From contig NZ_RWIJ01000036.1 in the NCBI RefSeq assembly GCF_019805165.1, forward strand, positions 25,845 through 89,844: a stretch of DNA of 64,000 nt. The letters run 5' to 3'. Under the pieces are notes generated by a model. That model worked only from the letters and a program-made list of their open reading frames with translations. It was not told the origin of the DNA and made no database searches. The DNA comes from Azospirillum sp. 412522. Its GTDB lineage: Bacteria > Pseudomonadota > Alphaproteobacteria > Azospirillales > Azospirillaceae. Both the position numbers and the translations under genes were made by a program. This document shows positions 1 to 9,026 of the stretch, in pieces; within the stretch, counting starts at the first letter, position 1, and each line of letters starts with the position of its first letter.

Positions 1-17
1 GTGGTCATCGTGGTCAT
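1..17 (-). CDS. start of the next minus-strand gene (runs off window)
   Basis: An ATG on the minus strand (complement of 15-17) is preceded by AAGGAAG at good spacing and lies 61 bases after the ABC exporter stop. Only the first few codons are inside the window. Type I exporters of this kind are usually followed by an HlyD-family membrane-fusion gene, so that is the expected product, but nothing in the visible bases shows it. Confidence 0.3.
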
Positions 18-78
18 GGGGCTTCCTTGGCTCTGTCGGGTCGTGCCGGGTGCTCAGGTCTTGGGGGCGGTCCGGCGG

Positions 79-1848
79 TCAGCCGGCGGCCCCCGCCGTG
101 GCGGCGGACGGACCCTGAGGGCCGAGATTGCGGAGGCGGGCGAGGTTGACGGCGCCGGGCTGGGCCTGCTGCTGTTCCGGACGCGGCAGCTCCATCGCCA
201 TGCCGTTCTTAAGGACGTAGGTGTGGTCGGCCATATCGACGAAGACCGGGGCGTGGGTCATGACGATGGTGGTCGCCCCGCGTTCCTTGCAGGCCGCGAC
301 GAAGGCGCGGACGGCCTTGATGCCCAGCTCGTCCAGGCCGGCGGTCGGCTCGTCCAGCACCAGCAGCGGCGGCTGGGCGAAGGCGGCGCGGGCGAGGCCG
401 ATCAGGCGGGCGCTGGCGCCGGTGATCGGGGACAGCGGGTCGTTGACCTCGGTCTCGTAGCCCATGGGGAGGCTTTCGATCCACTCGTGGATGCCGACGG
501 CCTTGGCGGCTTCCTCGACCTTTTCGCGGGTGGCGCTGGTGAAGCGGGCGATGTTGTCGGCGATGCTGCCGGGCAGCAGGTCGACCTGCTGCGGCAGGTA
601 GCCGATGCCCTGTTCCGGGCTGTCGGGGGTCAGGGTGGCGACGGACAGGCCGCCCAGGCGGACCGTGCCGGCCGAGGGAAGGGCGACGCCGGCCAGCAGG
701 CGGGCAAGCACCGACTTGCCAGAGCGGTTGGGGCCGGCGATGCAGACGGTCTCGCCCGGCTCGATCGACAGGGTGACGCTGCGCAGGATCGGCTTCTGGT
801 CGCGGGGGGAGACGAACAGCAGGTTCTCGACGGTCAGGCGCTCGCTCTCGACAGGCACGGAGGGACGCTCCGGCTCACGCGACAGGCGCTTCAGCAGCGG
901 CAGCAGGCGGCGGACGGCCTGGGCGGAGCGGACCAGCCCGCCCCAGGCGCCGGCGGTCTGCTCGATCGGGGCGAGGCCGCGGCCGACCAGCATCGAGGTG
1001 GCGATCATGCCGCCGAAGGACAGGTGCTGCTCGATCACCAGCCAGGCGCCGATGCCCGTCACGGCGATCTGCAGGACCATGCGGACCCACTTGGTGGCGG
1101 CGCCGATGGCGGCGCTGCGCTCATAGCCCTGGCCCTGCATGGCGCTGGCGGTCAGGAAGTCGCGGTTGACGGCGTCCAGCGAGTCGTTGCCCATGCGCAG
1201 GCCGCGCACGGTGTCGGAACGGGAGGCCAGCGCCTCGAACAGCTTCTGGGCGCGGCTGGCCGGCAGCTTGCTCTCGTCGTTGATGTCCTTGACGGCGACA
1301 TAGCCGATCCAGCCCATCACCGCCATGATCAGCATCGACACCACCAGAACCAGCGCCAGCATCGGGTGGATGACGTAGATGCCGATGACGTAGAGCGGCG
1401 CCCAGGGCAGGTCCATCAGCGCCGGAAGCGAGGGGCGCGAGAAGGCGCCCTTCAGCTCGATCAGGTCGGCGAGGGGGCCGGTGTCCGGACGGCCGCGGCC
1501 GGCGGCGTCCAGCGCGTCGGCGGTCAGCCGGCGGCGCCACCGCACCTCCAGCGCGTTGCCGGCGCGGGCCAGGAGGCGGGACCGCACCATCTCCAGCAGG
1601 CCGCTCAGCGTCAGCGCGATGACGACGATCAGGGTCAGCATGATCAGGGTGTCGTAGTTGCCGGACGGGATGGCGCGGCTGAACACTTGAAGCGAATAAA
1701 GCGGCATGGCCAGCATCAGGGCATTGATGGTGGCGCTGAAGATAAATGTGCTAACAAGTATCCTTGAGAAATAACCGCGATTGAATGAGGCTTCCGGCTT
1801 ATTGTTGCCGGCCTGTCGCATAGAGTTGGACTTGGTCGAAATAGGCAT
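79..1848 (-). CDS. type I secretion ABC transporter (permease-ATPase)
   Basis: A 589-residue half-size exporter of the PrtD/LapB/AprD type. It would energise export of an unsigned protein through the inner membrane together with an HlyD-type adaptor and an outer-membrane channel. The N-terminal half has the hydrophobic segments of an ABC permease (LILVSTFIFSATINALML, then a pair after residue 200). The C-terminal ATPase has Walker A GPNRSGKS (Lys378), a Q-loop GYLPQQ and Walker B LLVLDEPTAGLD. The usual LSGGQ signature reads ITGAS. The start at 1848 is chosen because GGAGGG sits just upstream; a longer frame to 1977 lacks a ribosome site. A second gene begins 61 bases downstream. The substrate is not evident. 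Confidence 0.88.
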   Translation of the reverse strand: MPISTKSNSMRQAGNNKPEASFNRGYFSRILVSTFIFSATINALMLAMPLYSLQVFSRAIPSGNYDTLIMLTLIVVIALTLSGLLEMVRSRLLARAGNALEVRWRRRLTADALDAAGRGRPDTGPLADLIELKGAFSRPSLPALMDLPWAPLYVIGIYVIHPMLALVLVVSMLIMAVMGWIGYVAVKDINDESKLPASRAQKLFEALASRSDTVRGLRMGNDSLDAVNRDFLTASAMQGQGYERSAAIGAATKWVRMVLQIAVTGIGAWLVIEQHLSFGGMIATSMLVGRGLAPIEQTAGAWGGLVRSAQAVRRLLPLLKRLSREPERPSVPVESERLTVENLLFVSPRDQKPILRSVTLSIEPGETVCIAGPNRSGKSVLARLLAGVALPSAGTVRLGGLSVATLTPDSPEQGIGYLPQQVDLLPGSIADNIARFTSATREKVEEAAKAVGIHEWIESLPMGYETEVNDPLSPITGASARLIGLARAAFAQPPLLVLDEPTAGLDELGIKAVRAFVAACKERGATTIVMTHAPVFVDMADHTYVLKNGMAMELPRPEQQQAQPGAVNLARLRNLGPQGPSAATAGAAG

Positions 1849-2138
1849 AAACAGCCCTCCAATTGTCACCGTTCGGCGCAGTGCCCACTGGATGCAGGCG
1901 AGATCAGAGAACGATATCCTGGTAAATGGGACCTTAACATTCGGGGACGTCACAGGATTGCCACCGGATGCCACCACTTTTGCGCAGAATTACCTCAGTA
2001 TTGTTTGCTCTTTATGGGTGACTCCGCGCTTGCCGCGGCAATGGAGAGCATGACCTATGGCCGGTTGGAGGGGGCTGGCATTACCGCTATCGTTCGCCGG
2101 CGGCGATTCCGCCGGTCCATTCCCAACGAAAGCCGGAG

Positions 2139-2672
2139 ATGACGATGGAAGGGCGCAAGGTCCCCTCGGTGGTGTTCAGAACCCGCGTGCGCGACGAGAG
2201 CGTCGGCGGGCCCAACCCGTTCCGTTGGCAGGACGTGCGGAGCGACGAGCTGTTCCAGGGCAAACGGGTGGTGGTGTTCTCCCTGCCCGGCGCCTTCACG
2301 CCGACCTGCTCCAACGAGCAGTGCCCGGCCTTCGAGCGGCTCTATGACGACTTCAAGGAGCTGGGCATCGACGAGGTCTATTGCCTCAGCGTCAACGACG
2401 CCTTCGTCATGTACCAGTGGGGCAAGAGCCTGAACCTGAAGAAGGTGAAGCTGATCCCCGACGGCTCGGGCCACTTCACCCGCCGCATGGGCATGCTGAT
2501 CGACAAGGACCATGTCGGCTTCGGCCACCGGTCCTGGCGCTACGCCATGGTGGTCAAGGACGGTGTCGTCGAGAAGTTCTTCGAGGAGCCGGGGATCAAC
2601 GACGCGGGCGAGAACGGCGATCCCTACGGCGAATCCTCGCCGGAGAATGTTCTGGCCTTCCTGCGGAGCTGA
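2139..2672 (+). CDS. peroxiredoxin, Prx5/type II
   Basis: A thiol peroxidase of about 177 residues that reduces H2O2 and alkyl hydroperoxides in the cytoplasm, using thioredoxin or glutathione/glutaredoxin. The thioredoxin-fold motif PGAFTPTCSNEQCP contains the peroxidatic Cys in the PxxxT/SxxC context typical of this group, followed by YCLSVNDAFVM and WRYAMVV. A second in-frame ATG at 2145 has GGAG at better spacing than the ATG at 2139, so the true protein may be two residues shorter. It stands alone, divergent from the ABC exporter across about 290 bases, and is followed by a clear terminator. Confidence 0.92.
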   Translation: MTMEGRKVPSVVFRTRVRDESVGGPNPFRWQDVRSDELFQGKRVVVFSLPGAFTPTCSNEQCPAFERLYDDFKELGIDEVYCLSVNDAFVMYQWGKSLNLKKVKLIPDGSGHFTRRMGMLIDKDHVGFGHRSWRYAMVVKDGVVEKFFEEPGINDAGENGDPYGESSPENVLAFLRS

Positions 2673-2734
2673 TCGGCCCGATTCGGTGCCTGTCGGGCGC
2701 CGGATGCGGGGGGCCGGGCTGCGGAACGACGGCG

Positions 2735-2768
2735 AAAGGCCGGCGGGGCGATGCTCCGCCGGCCTTTT
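2735..2768 (+). terminator. Rho-independent terminator after the peroxiredoxin gene
   Basis: A 12-base perfect stem, AAAGGCCGGCGG pairing with CCGCCGGCCTTT, encloses a nine-base loop and ends in a T run. It lies 62 bases after the peroxiredoxin stop. Confidence 0.85.
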
Positions 2769-2925
2769 CCATGGGCGCCTCTCGTCCCGATCACGGCGCC
2801 CGCCGGAGCCGGGTTGCAATATTTCGTGCATGCGCGTGCATCAGGAAAATCTGAAGGATTTTTAATAGACATTCCACTATCCATTGCTACCTTGCGAAAT
2901 CGTCGGGCTGAGCGGGGTTTAGCAA

Positions 2926-3978
2926 GTGGGAATGGGCTGGGTAGTTCGGTGTTTCCTGGTTGCGCTCATCGCCTTCGTGTCGGTGCTGGCGTCGCCGTCC
3001 GGTGGCGGCCGGGCCGCCACAGATGCGCCGGCCGATTTGCCCGCCGTTCCGCAGCTCACGCCCCGCAACATGGTGCCGGCGAAGACCTCGGCATCGGGGC
3101 TGGCGGCCGGCGCCTTCATGGCCATCCAGTTCCACATCGCCCATTCCGCCGAGATGGCCGGGGTCGGTCTGATCTCCGGCGGACCCTATCTCTGCGCCGC
3201 GGAGAATCCGCTGCTGGCGGCGGCCTGCATGCAGGGGAACGCGCTCTGGCCGCGCGGGCAATCCCTGTACGAAGCGGCCCAGCCGCTGGCGGCGGCCGGG
3301 GCGATCGATCCGCTCGCCCGGCTGGCGGAGGCGCAGGTCTATCTGTTCAGCGGCCGTGCCGACATGGTGGTGAACCGCAAGGCGGTGGAGGAGGCGGAGG
3401 CCTTCTACCGCGCCGCCCATGTCCCGGCGAACCGCATCCGGATGGAGACCGGGCTGGATGCCGGCAACGGCTTCATCGCGCCGGGAGGCGTCAACGACTG
3501 CAACGCCAACCGCAGCCCCTACGTCAACGCCTGCGGCGACTATGATCAGGCCGGGCGGATCCTGTCGCACATCTATGGCGGCCTGAACCCGCCGGCTCCG
3601 GACCTGCCCGCGGCCAGCGCCTTCGACCAGACGCCGTTCGGCGATCCGGCCCGCACGGGGCTGGCGCCCACCGGCTATGTCTATGTGCCGCCGGCCTGTG
3701 CGCGCGGGGCGGCCTGTGCCGTGCACATCGTCTTTCACGGATGCCGCCAGTCCGCGTCGGAGGTCGGCGACGCCGTGACCACCGGTGCCGGGTTCAACCG
3801 CTGGGCGGCCAACAACAATCTGATCGTGCTCTACCCGCAGCTGTCGCTCCGCCGGTCGGCGGACCCGATCGCCTGCTGGGACTGGGTCGGCAATACGGGG
3901 ACGGACTACGCGACGAAGGGCGGGGCGCAGATCGCCGCTGTCCACACGATGTTGACAACCCTTGCAGGGCAAAGGTGA
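2926..3978 (+). CDS. PHB-depolymerase-like secreted protein, catalytic residues lost
   Basis: A 350-residue protein with an N-terminal hydrophobic export signal (residues 6-22). Its fold matches the extracellular/periplasmic poly(3-hydroxybutyrate) depolymerase family, such as Rhodospirillum rubrum PhaZ1. It is a clear paralogue of the next gene. Shared elements are LISGGPY, the conserved Asp in SGRAD (146), VFHGCRQ, FNRWA.NNLIVLYPQ and CWDW. The lipase box is GLAAG rather than GxSxG, so the nucleophile position is Ala60 (codon 3103-3105). The catalytic His is aligned with Asn181. It should therefore be unable to hydrolyse esters by the usual triad and may act as a polymer-binding or accessory protein. 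GTG start at 2926; ATG at 2932 is an alternative. It sits seven bases upstream of the intact paralogue, presumably in one transcript. Confidence 0.8.
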   Translation: MGMGWVVRCFLVALIAFVSVLASPSGGGRAATDAPADLPAVPQLTPRNMVPAKTSASGLAAGAFMAIQFHIAHSAEMAGVGLISGGPYLCAAENPLLAAACMQGNALWPRGQSLYEAAQPLAAAGAIDPLARLAEAQVYLFSGRADMVVNRKAVEEAEAFYRAAHVPANRIRMETGLDAGNGFIAPGGVNDCNANRSPYVNACGDYDQAGRILSHIYGGLNPPAPDLPAASAFDQTPFGDPARTGLAPTGYVYVPPACARGAACAVHIVFHGCRQSASEVGDAVTTGAGFNRWAANNNLIVLYPQLSLRRSADPIACWDWVGNTGTDYATKGGAQIAAVHTMLTTLAGQR

Positions 3979-3985
3979 CCCTCCC

Positions 3986-5050
3986 ATGACGATTTCGCAC
4001 AAAGTCATTCTGAAGACCGTGCTGGCGGCGCTCGTCGTCCTGGCGCCGCTTCCCGCGGCTGCGCAAATCAAGCTGTCCGATTTAAAGCTGAAGATCGACC
4101 CGGCGCAGACGACGGTGTCGGGCATTTCGTCGGGCGCCTATATGGCCGGACAGTTCCAGGTCGCCTATTCGGGTCTGGTCAAGGCGGCCGGCCTCGTCGC
4201 CGGCGGCCCCTACGACTGTGCCGAGGTGTCGGAAGGCGGCATCGCCCCGGCAGTGGTGGCGCTGAAGCGCTGCATGGATGTGGCGATGGGACCGCCCGAC
4301 GTCGCGGCCCTGGTCGCCAACGCCAGGGCGCGCGAGAAGGCGAAGGAGATCGACCCGCTGTCCAACATGGCGAAGTCGAAGATCTATTTGTTCAACGGCG
4401 ACCACGACCTGACGGTCAAGCGTCCGGTCGCCGACGCCACCGAGCAGTTCTACCGGGCGCTGGGGGTGACGGAGGCCAACCTCTCCTATGTGAAGCTGCC
4501 GAAGGCGGCGCACGCCTACATCACCGACGGCTATGGCGCCGCCTGCGACTTCATCCCGACAGAGGGTGAGAAGAGCGAATACATCAACAACTGCCAATAC
4601 GATCAGGCGGGCGCCATCGTCCGCTTCTTCTATGCCGACGCCCGCATCCCGAACGCCCCCGCCGCGGCCCGTCAGCCGAAGCTGTTCAATCAGGCCCCCT
4701 TCGTCGGCGACCCCAGCCGCAGCGGCATGGCCAAGACCGGCTACGTCTACGTCCCCGAGGCGTGCGAAGGCGGCCAGCAGACCTGCCGCATCCATGTCGC
4801 CTTCCACGGCTGCCAGATGGCGTCCAACCTGATCGGCGACCATTTCGCCGTAAACGCCGGCTACAACCGCTGGGCCGACGTCAACAACATCGTCGTGCTG
4901 TACCCGCAGATCGACGGCAATGCCCGGCCGACCTCGAACCCCAAGGCCTGCTGGGACTGGTTCGCCTACACCGGCTACGACTTTGCCCGCAAGAGCGGCT
5001 TCCAGATGACCGCCGTCCGCAAGATGATCGGCGCGCTGGCCGGGGAGTAA
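3986..5050 (+). CDS. phaZ: secreted short-chain PHA (PHB) depolymerase
   Basis: A 354-residue esterase of the R. rubrum PhaZ1-like group, predicted to cleave amorphous poly(3-hydroxybutyrate) to oligomers in the periplasm or outside the cell. Residues 1-26 form a signal peptide ending PLPAAAQ. The lipase box GISSG gives nucleophile Ser48. Asp139 or Asp141 in NGDHD and His176 in KAAHAY complete the expected triad. HVAFHGCQM and CWDWFAYTGYD are family landmarks. The ATG at 3986 is chosen over an upstream in-frame ATG because AAAGGTG sits eight bases before it and the signal peptide begins there. Seven bases separate it from the catalytically impaired paralogue, and a strong bidirectional terminator follows. 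Confidence 0.85.
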   Translation: MTISHKVILKTVLAALVVLAPLPAAAQIKLSDLKLKIDPAQTTVSGISSGAYMAGQFQVAYSGLVKAAGLVAGGPYDCAEVSEGGIAPAVVALKRCMDVAMGPPDVAALVANARAREKAKEIDPLSNMAKSKIYLFNGDHDLTVKRPVADATEQFYRALGVTEANLSYVKLPKAAHAYITDGYGAACDFIPTEGEKSEYINNCQYDQAGAIVRFFYADARIPNAPAAARQPKLFNQAPFVGDPSRSGMAKTGYVYVPEACEGGQQTCRIHVAFHGCQMASNLIGDHFAVNAGYNRWADVNNIVVLYPQIDGNARPTSNPKACWDWFAYTGYDFARKSGFQMTAVRKMIGALAGE

Positions 5051-5067
5051 TTGCGGCGCTTTACAAA

Positions 5068-5107
5068 GGAAAAGCCCCTCTCCGGCGGACCGGAGAGGGG
5101 CTTTTCC
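5068..5107. terminator. bidirectional terminator between phaZ and eno
   Basis: An 18-base perfect inverted repeat (5068-5085 with 5090-5107) around a four-base loop, with A/T tracts on both sides. It can stop the + strand depolymerase transcript and the - strand eno transcript, whose coding ends meet here. Confidence 0.88.
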
Positions 5108-5121
5108 TTACCCTGGAACGA

Positions 5122-6399
5122 TCAGGCCTTGAGGATGCCGCGGCCGGCGAAGCGGGCGGCGACGCCGAGCTGCTCCTCGATGCGGATCAGCTGGTTGTAC
5201 TTGGCGAGGCGGTCCGAACGGCTCAGCGAGCCGGTCTTGATCTGGCCGCAGTTGGTGGCGACCGCCAGGTCGGCGATGGTGCTGTCCTCGGTCTCGCCCG
5301 AGCGGTGCGACAGGACGGCGGTGTAGCCGGCCTTGTGCGCCATGTCGACCGCCTCCAGCGTCTCCGACAGCGTGCCGATCTGGTTCACCTTCACCAGGAT
5401 CGAGTTGGCGACACCCTGTTTGATGCCCTGGGCCAGACGCTTGGGGTTGGTCACGAACAGGTCGTCGCCGACCAGCTGCACCTTGGAGCCGATGGCGTCG
5501 GTCAGCGCCTTCCAGCCTTCCCAGTCGTCCTCGGCCATGCCGTCCTCGATCGAGATGATCGGGTAACGGCCGGCAAGGTCGGCCCAGTAGGCGACCATCT
5601 GCTCCGGCGACAGCGACTTGCCTTCGCCGGCCAGCTCGTACTTGCCGTTCTTGAAGAACTCGGTCGAGGCGGCGTCGAGCGCCAGCATGACGTCGTCGCC
5701 CGGCTTGTAGCCGGCGGCCTCGATCGCCTTCATGACGAAGCCGAGCGCCTCGTCGGTGGAGCCGATGTTGGGGGCGAAGCCGCCCTCGTCGCCGACATTG
5801 GTGTTGTGGCCGGCGTCCTTCAGCTTCTTCTTGAGCGACTGGAAGATCTCGGAGCCCATGCGGATGGCGTCGGCGCCGGTCTCGGCGCCCACCGGCATGA
5901 TCATGAACTCCTGGATGTCGATCGGATTGTCGGCATGGGCGCCGCCGTTGATGATGTTCATCATCGGCACCGGCAGCAGCGAGGCGAAGGCGCCGCCGAC
6001 ATAGCGGTAGAGCGGCAGGCCGGCATCCTCGGCGGCGGCGCGGGCGACCGCCAGCGACACGCCCAGGATGGCGTTGGCGCCGAGGCGGCCCTTGTTCTCG
6101 GTGCCGTCCAGATCGATCATGGCGAGGTCGATGGCGCGCTGGTCGTCGGCCTCCAGGCCGGCGAGGGCGTCATAGATCTCGCCGTTGACGGACTCGACCG
6201 CCTTCAGCACGCCCTTGCCGCCGAAGCGGGACTTGTCGCCGTCGCGCAGCTCGACCGCCTCGTGGGCGCCGGTGGAGGCGCCCGACGGCACCGCGGCGCG
6301 GCCGAAGGCGCCGCTGTCCAGCGCGACGTCGACTTCCACGGTGGGGTTGCCGCGGCTGTCCAGGATTTCGCGGGCGTGAATCTCGGTGATGACGCTCAT
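5122..6399 (-). CDS. eno: enolase
   Basis: Phosphopyruvate hydratase (425 residues), interconverting 2-phosphoglycerate and phosphoenolpyruvate in glycolysis and gluconeogenesis. The N-terminal landmark is AREILDSRGNPTVEV. The substrate loop SGASTG, catalytic acid Glu205 in GDEGGFAPN, metal ligands in SIEDGM and GDDLFVTN, catalytic base Lys337 in LVKVNQIGT and SHRSGETED are all present, and the length is normal. The start at 6399 has GAAGGAT upstream; the longer frame to 6495 does not resemble enolase. No degradosome or operon context is visible. Confidence 0.97.
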   Translation of the reverse strand: MSVITEIHAREILDSRGNPTVEVDVALDSGAFGRAAVPSGASTGAHEAVELRDGDKSRFGGKGVLKAVESVNGEIYDALAGLEADDQRAIDLAMIDLDGTENKGRLGANAILGVSLAVARAAAEDAGLPLYRYVGGAFASLLPVPMMNIINGGAHADNPIDIQEFMIMPVGAETGADAIRMGSEIFQSLKKKLKDAGHNTNVGDEGGFAPNIGSTDEALGFVMKAIEAAGYKPGDDVMLALDAASTEFFKNGKYELAGEGKSLSPEQMVAYWADLAGRYPIISIEDGMAEDDWEGWKALTDAIGSKVQLVGDDLFVTNPKRLAQGIKQGVANSILVKVNQIGTLSETLEAVDMAHKAGYTAVLSHRSGETEDSTIADLAVATNCGQIKTGSLSRSDRLAKYNQLIRIEEQLGVAARFAGRGILKA

Positions 6400-6557
6400 G
6401 ATCGGTCGATCCTTCGAGGAATGGCAGCCGCGTTGTCTCGCAGGCCGCGTTTTAAGGCGCGCAGGCTTGATAGCCCCGACGTCCGGGCGATGCAATATCT
6501 GCTTCGGCTTACAACCCGGTGCGAATGCCCGGTTTTGGTCCGGGAATCACGGAAGAA

Positions 6558-7343
6558 TCAGAGGAATCCCTCCACCATCGCGGCGAATTCGGCCGGGCGC
6601 TCGGCATGCAGCCAGTGTCCGACCCCGTCGATCATGCGGATTTCCGCCTTGGGGAAGTGGCGGCGGATGGCATCGTGATGCTCCGGCCGGATGTAGTCCG
6701 AGGCGCCGCCGCCGATGAACAGGGCAGGCCCCTCGTAACGCGCACCGCCGAAATCGGGGAAGCCGATCAGCCCCGCCATGTTCGAACCGATGGAGTCGAG
6801 GTTGATCCGCCAGGAGAAGGCGCCGTTCTCCAGCACCAGATTCTGCATCAGGAAGGAGCGCAGCGGCGCCTCCGGAATGGCGTCGACCAACTGGGCCTCC
6901 ACCTCCGGCCGGCGGGTGGCGCCCTCCAGCTTCGCGGCCTTCATGGCGGCGACGTAGGGGGCGTGGGTGTGGGTGTAGGCGACGGGGGCGATGTCGGCGA
7001 CCACCAGCCGCTCGACCCGGTCGGGATGGGCCAGCGCCAGCGCCATGGCGGTCTTGCCGCCCATCGAATGGCCGACGATGGTGGTGCGGGCGAAGCCGCG
7101 GTCGTCGAGGAAGCGCAGCACGTCGGCCGCCATCTCCGGATAGCCCATGTCCTCGGCCCAGGGCGCGCCGCCGTGATTGCGCAGGTCCAGCGCATAGACC
7201 CGGCGCGATTCGCCGAAGCGGCGGGCCAGCGTCTGCCAGTTGCGCGCCGACCCGAAAAGGCCGTGCAGGACCAGCATCGGCGTTCCGCCATTGGCTTCGC
7301 CGGCTTCCAGATAGGTCAGGGGGAGGGCTTGCTGCTGCGGCAT
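6558..7343 (-). CDS. alpha/beta hydrolase, YbfF/ABHD11-like esterase
   Basis: A 261-residue single-domain alpha/beta hydrolase. The oxyanion strand LVLHGLFGSARNW, the nucleophile elbow GHSMGG (Ser93) and the terminal His243 in GVGHWLHAE are visible, with a short cap region between. YbfF-type enzymes hydrolyse short acyl esters and acyl-CoA thioesters, but the substrate here is unknown. It lies between eno and the divergent murJ and is probably transcribed from its own promoter in the murJ intergenic space. Confidence 0.85.
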   Translation of the reverse strand: MPQQQALPLTYLEAGEANGGTPMLVLHGLFGSARNWQTLARRFGESRRVYALDLRNHGGAPWAEDMGYPEMAADVLRFLDDRGFARTTIVGHSMGGKTAMALALAHPDRVERLVVADIAPVAYTHTHAPYVAAMKAAKLEGATRRPEVEAQLVDAIPEAPLRSFLMQNLVLENGAFSWRINLDSIGSNMAGLIGFPDFGGARYEGPALFIGGGASDYIRPEHHDAIRRHFPKAEIRMIDGVGHWLHAERPAEFAAMVEGFL

Positions 7344-7474
7344 GTCGGGGCTTTCGACCGTGGGAATTTGAGATGCGTTCTGGACGAATGCGGGCGGCGA
7401 TCCTATGACGAACGCGGCTGCATCGCTAGGATGCCGCCGGGCTATTTCTGCACCACAAGAGCGACCCAGCCATC

Positions 7475-9025
7475 GTGTTCCGTCATATCCTGTCCGTCGG
7501 CGGCCTGACCCTGGCCAGCCGGGTGCTCGGTTTCCTGCGCGACGTGCTGACCGCGGCGCTGCTCGGTGCCGGGCCGGTGGCCGACGCCTTCTTCGTCGCC
7601 TTCCGGCTGCCGAACCACTTCCGCGCCCTGTTCGCCGAGGGCGCCTTCAACTCCGCCTTCGTGCCGCTGTTCTCCGGCAAGCTGGTGCAGGACGGCGCCG
7701 CGGCCGCCCGCCGCTTCGCCGACGAGGTGATGACCCTGCTGGTCATCGTGCAGATGGTGCTGCTGCTGGGTGTGCTGGCCTTCATGCCGCAGTTCATGAC
7801 GGTCTTCGCCCCCGGCTTCGCCGACGAGCCGGAGAAGTTCCGGCTGGCGGTGCTGTTCACCAGCATCACCTTTCCCTACCTGCTGCTGATCTCGCTAGTG
7901 TCGCTCTATGGCGGCGTGCTGAACAGCATGAGCCGCTTCGGGTCGGCCGCCGCGGCGCCGATCCTGATGAACCTCTGCCTGATCGCCGCGCTGGTGGTCG
8001 GCACGCCGCTGATGCCGACGGCCGGACACGCGCTGTCCTGGGGCGTTCTGGCGTCCGGCGTCGCGCAGTTCCTCTATCTGGCCTGGGACGCCCGGCGGGC
8101 GGACATGTCGCTGCGGCCGGTGATGCCGCGCCTGTCCCCCGACGTGAAGCGCTTCCTCACGGTGCTGGGACCGGCGGCGCTGGGATCGGGCCTGACCCAG
8201 ATCAGCCTGTTCGCCGACACGCTCATCGCCTCTGCCCTGCCGACCGGCGCGGTGTCCTACCTCTATTACGCCGACCGGCTGAACCAGCTGCCGCTGGGGG
8301 TGATCGGCATCGCCGTCGGCACCGTTCTGCTTCCGGAAATGTCCAAGCGGATCAAGAGCGGCGACGAGGCCGGCGCGGTCGACAGCCAGAACCGCGCCAT
8401 CGAGCTGTCGCTGGTGCTGACCCTGCCGGCCGCCATCGCCTTCCTGGTGGCCGGCACGCCGATCCTGTCGGTGCTGTTCCAGCGCGGCGCCTTCGGCCCG
8501 TCGGACGCCGCGGCTTCCGCCGTCACCCTCCAGGCCTATGCGCTGGGCCTGCCCGCCTTCGTGGTCATCCGCAGCCTCGTCAACGGCTTCTACGCCCGCC
8601 ACGACACGGCGACGCCGGTGCGGGTGGCGCTGGCGGCGGTCGGCATCAACGTGGCGCTGAAGCTGGCATTGATGGGGCCGCTGGCCCAGGTCGGGCTGGC
8701 GGTCGCCACCTCCGTCGGCGCCTGGGTGAATGCCGGGCTGCTGGCCCTGCTGCTGCACCGGCGCGGCCTGTTCCGCGCCGACGCGCGGCTGACCCGCAAC
8801 CTGCCGCGCATGGCCATTGCGGCCGCTGCCATGGCCGGCGCCCTGTGGCTGGCGACCGGGCGGCTCGCCCCCTGGCTGGGTGCCTTGGGCGTGGTCGAGC
8901 GGCTGGGCGGGCTGCTGGTGCTGGCGGCGGTCGGGCTGGCGGTCTACGCCATGGCTGCCGTTCTGCTCGGGCTGGTGCGGCGCAGCGACCTCGGCCGTCT
9001 GCGCCGCCGCCGGGCGAAAGCGTGA
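7475..9025 (+). CDS. murJ: lipid II flippase MurJ
   Basis: A 516-residue polytopic inner-membrane protein of the MOP superfamily (MurJ/MviN) that flips the peptidoglycan precursor lipid II to the periplasm. The family start ILSVGGLTLASRVLGFLRD and the segments VADAFFVAFRLPNHFRALFAEGAF and YYADRLNQLPLGVIGIA are diagnostic. About 14 hydrophobic segments fill the rest. A GTG start at 7475 places the protein end at the usual family position. The rhodanese gene ends one base after murJ on the opposite strand. Confidence 0.95.
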   Translation: MFRHILSVGGLTLASRVLGFLRDVLTAALLGAGPVADAFFVAFRLPNHFRALFAEGAFNSAFVPLFSGKLVQDGAAAARRFADEVMTLLVIVQMVLLLGVLAFMPQFMTVFAPGFADEPEKFRLAVLFTSITFPYLLLISLVSLYGGVLNSMSRFGSAAAAPILMNLCLIAALVVGTPLMPTAGHALSWGVLASGVAQFLYLAWDARRADMSLRPVMPRLSPDVKRFLTVLGPAALGSGLTQISLFADTLIASALPTGAVSYLYYADRLNQLPLGVIGIAVGTVLLPEMSKRIKSGDEAGAVDSQNRAIELSLVLTLPAAIAFLVAGTPILSVLFQRGAFGPSDAAASAVTLQAYALGLPAFVVIRSLVNGFYARHDTATPVRVALAAVGINVALKLALMGPLAQVGLAVATSVGAWVNAGLLALLLHRRGLFRADARLTRNLPRMAIAAAAMAGALWLATGRLAPWLGALGVVERLGGLLVLAAVGLAVYAMAAVLLGLVRRSDLGRLRRRRAKA

Positions 9026-9026
9026 C

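Noticed and set aside
1..1767. 588-codon open frame on the + strand
   Set aside because: It is the antisense shadow of the ABC exporter, with His/Gln/Arg/Ala-rich composition and no family resemblance.
4762..6678. 638-codon + strand open frame
   Set aside because: It runs opposite eno and has the low-complexity composition of a GC-rich shadow; enolase on the other strand is certain.
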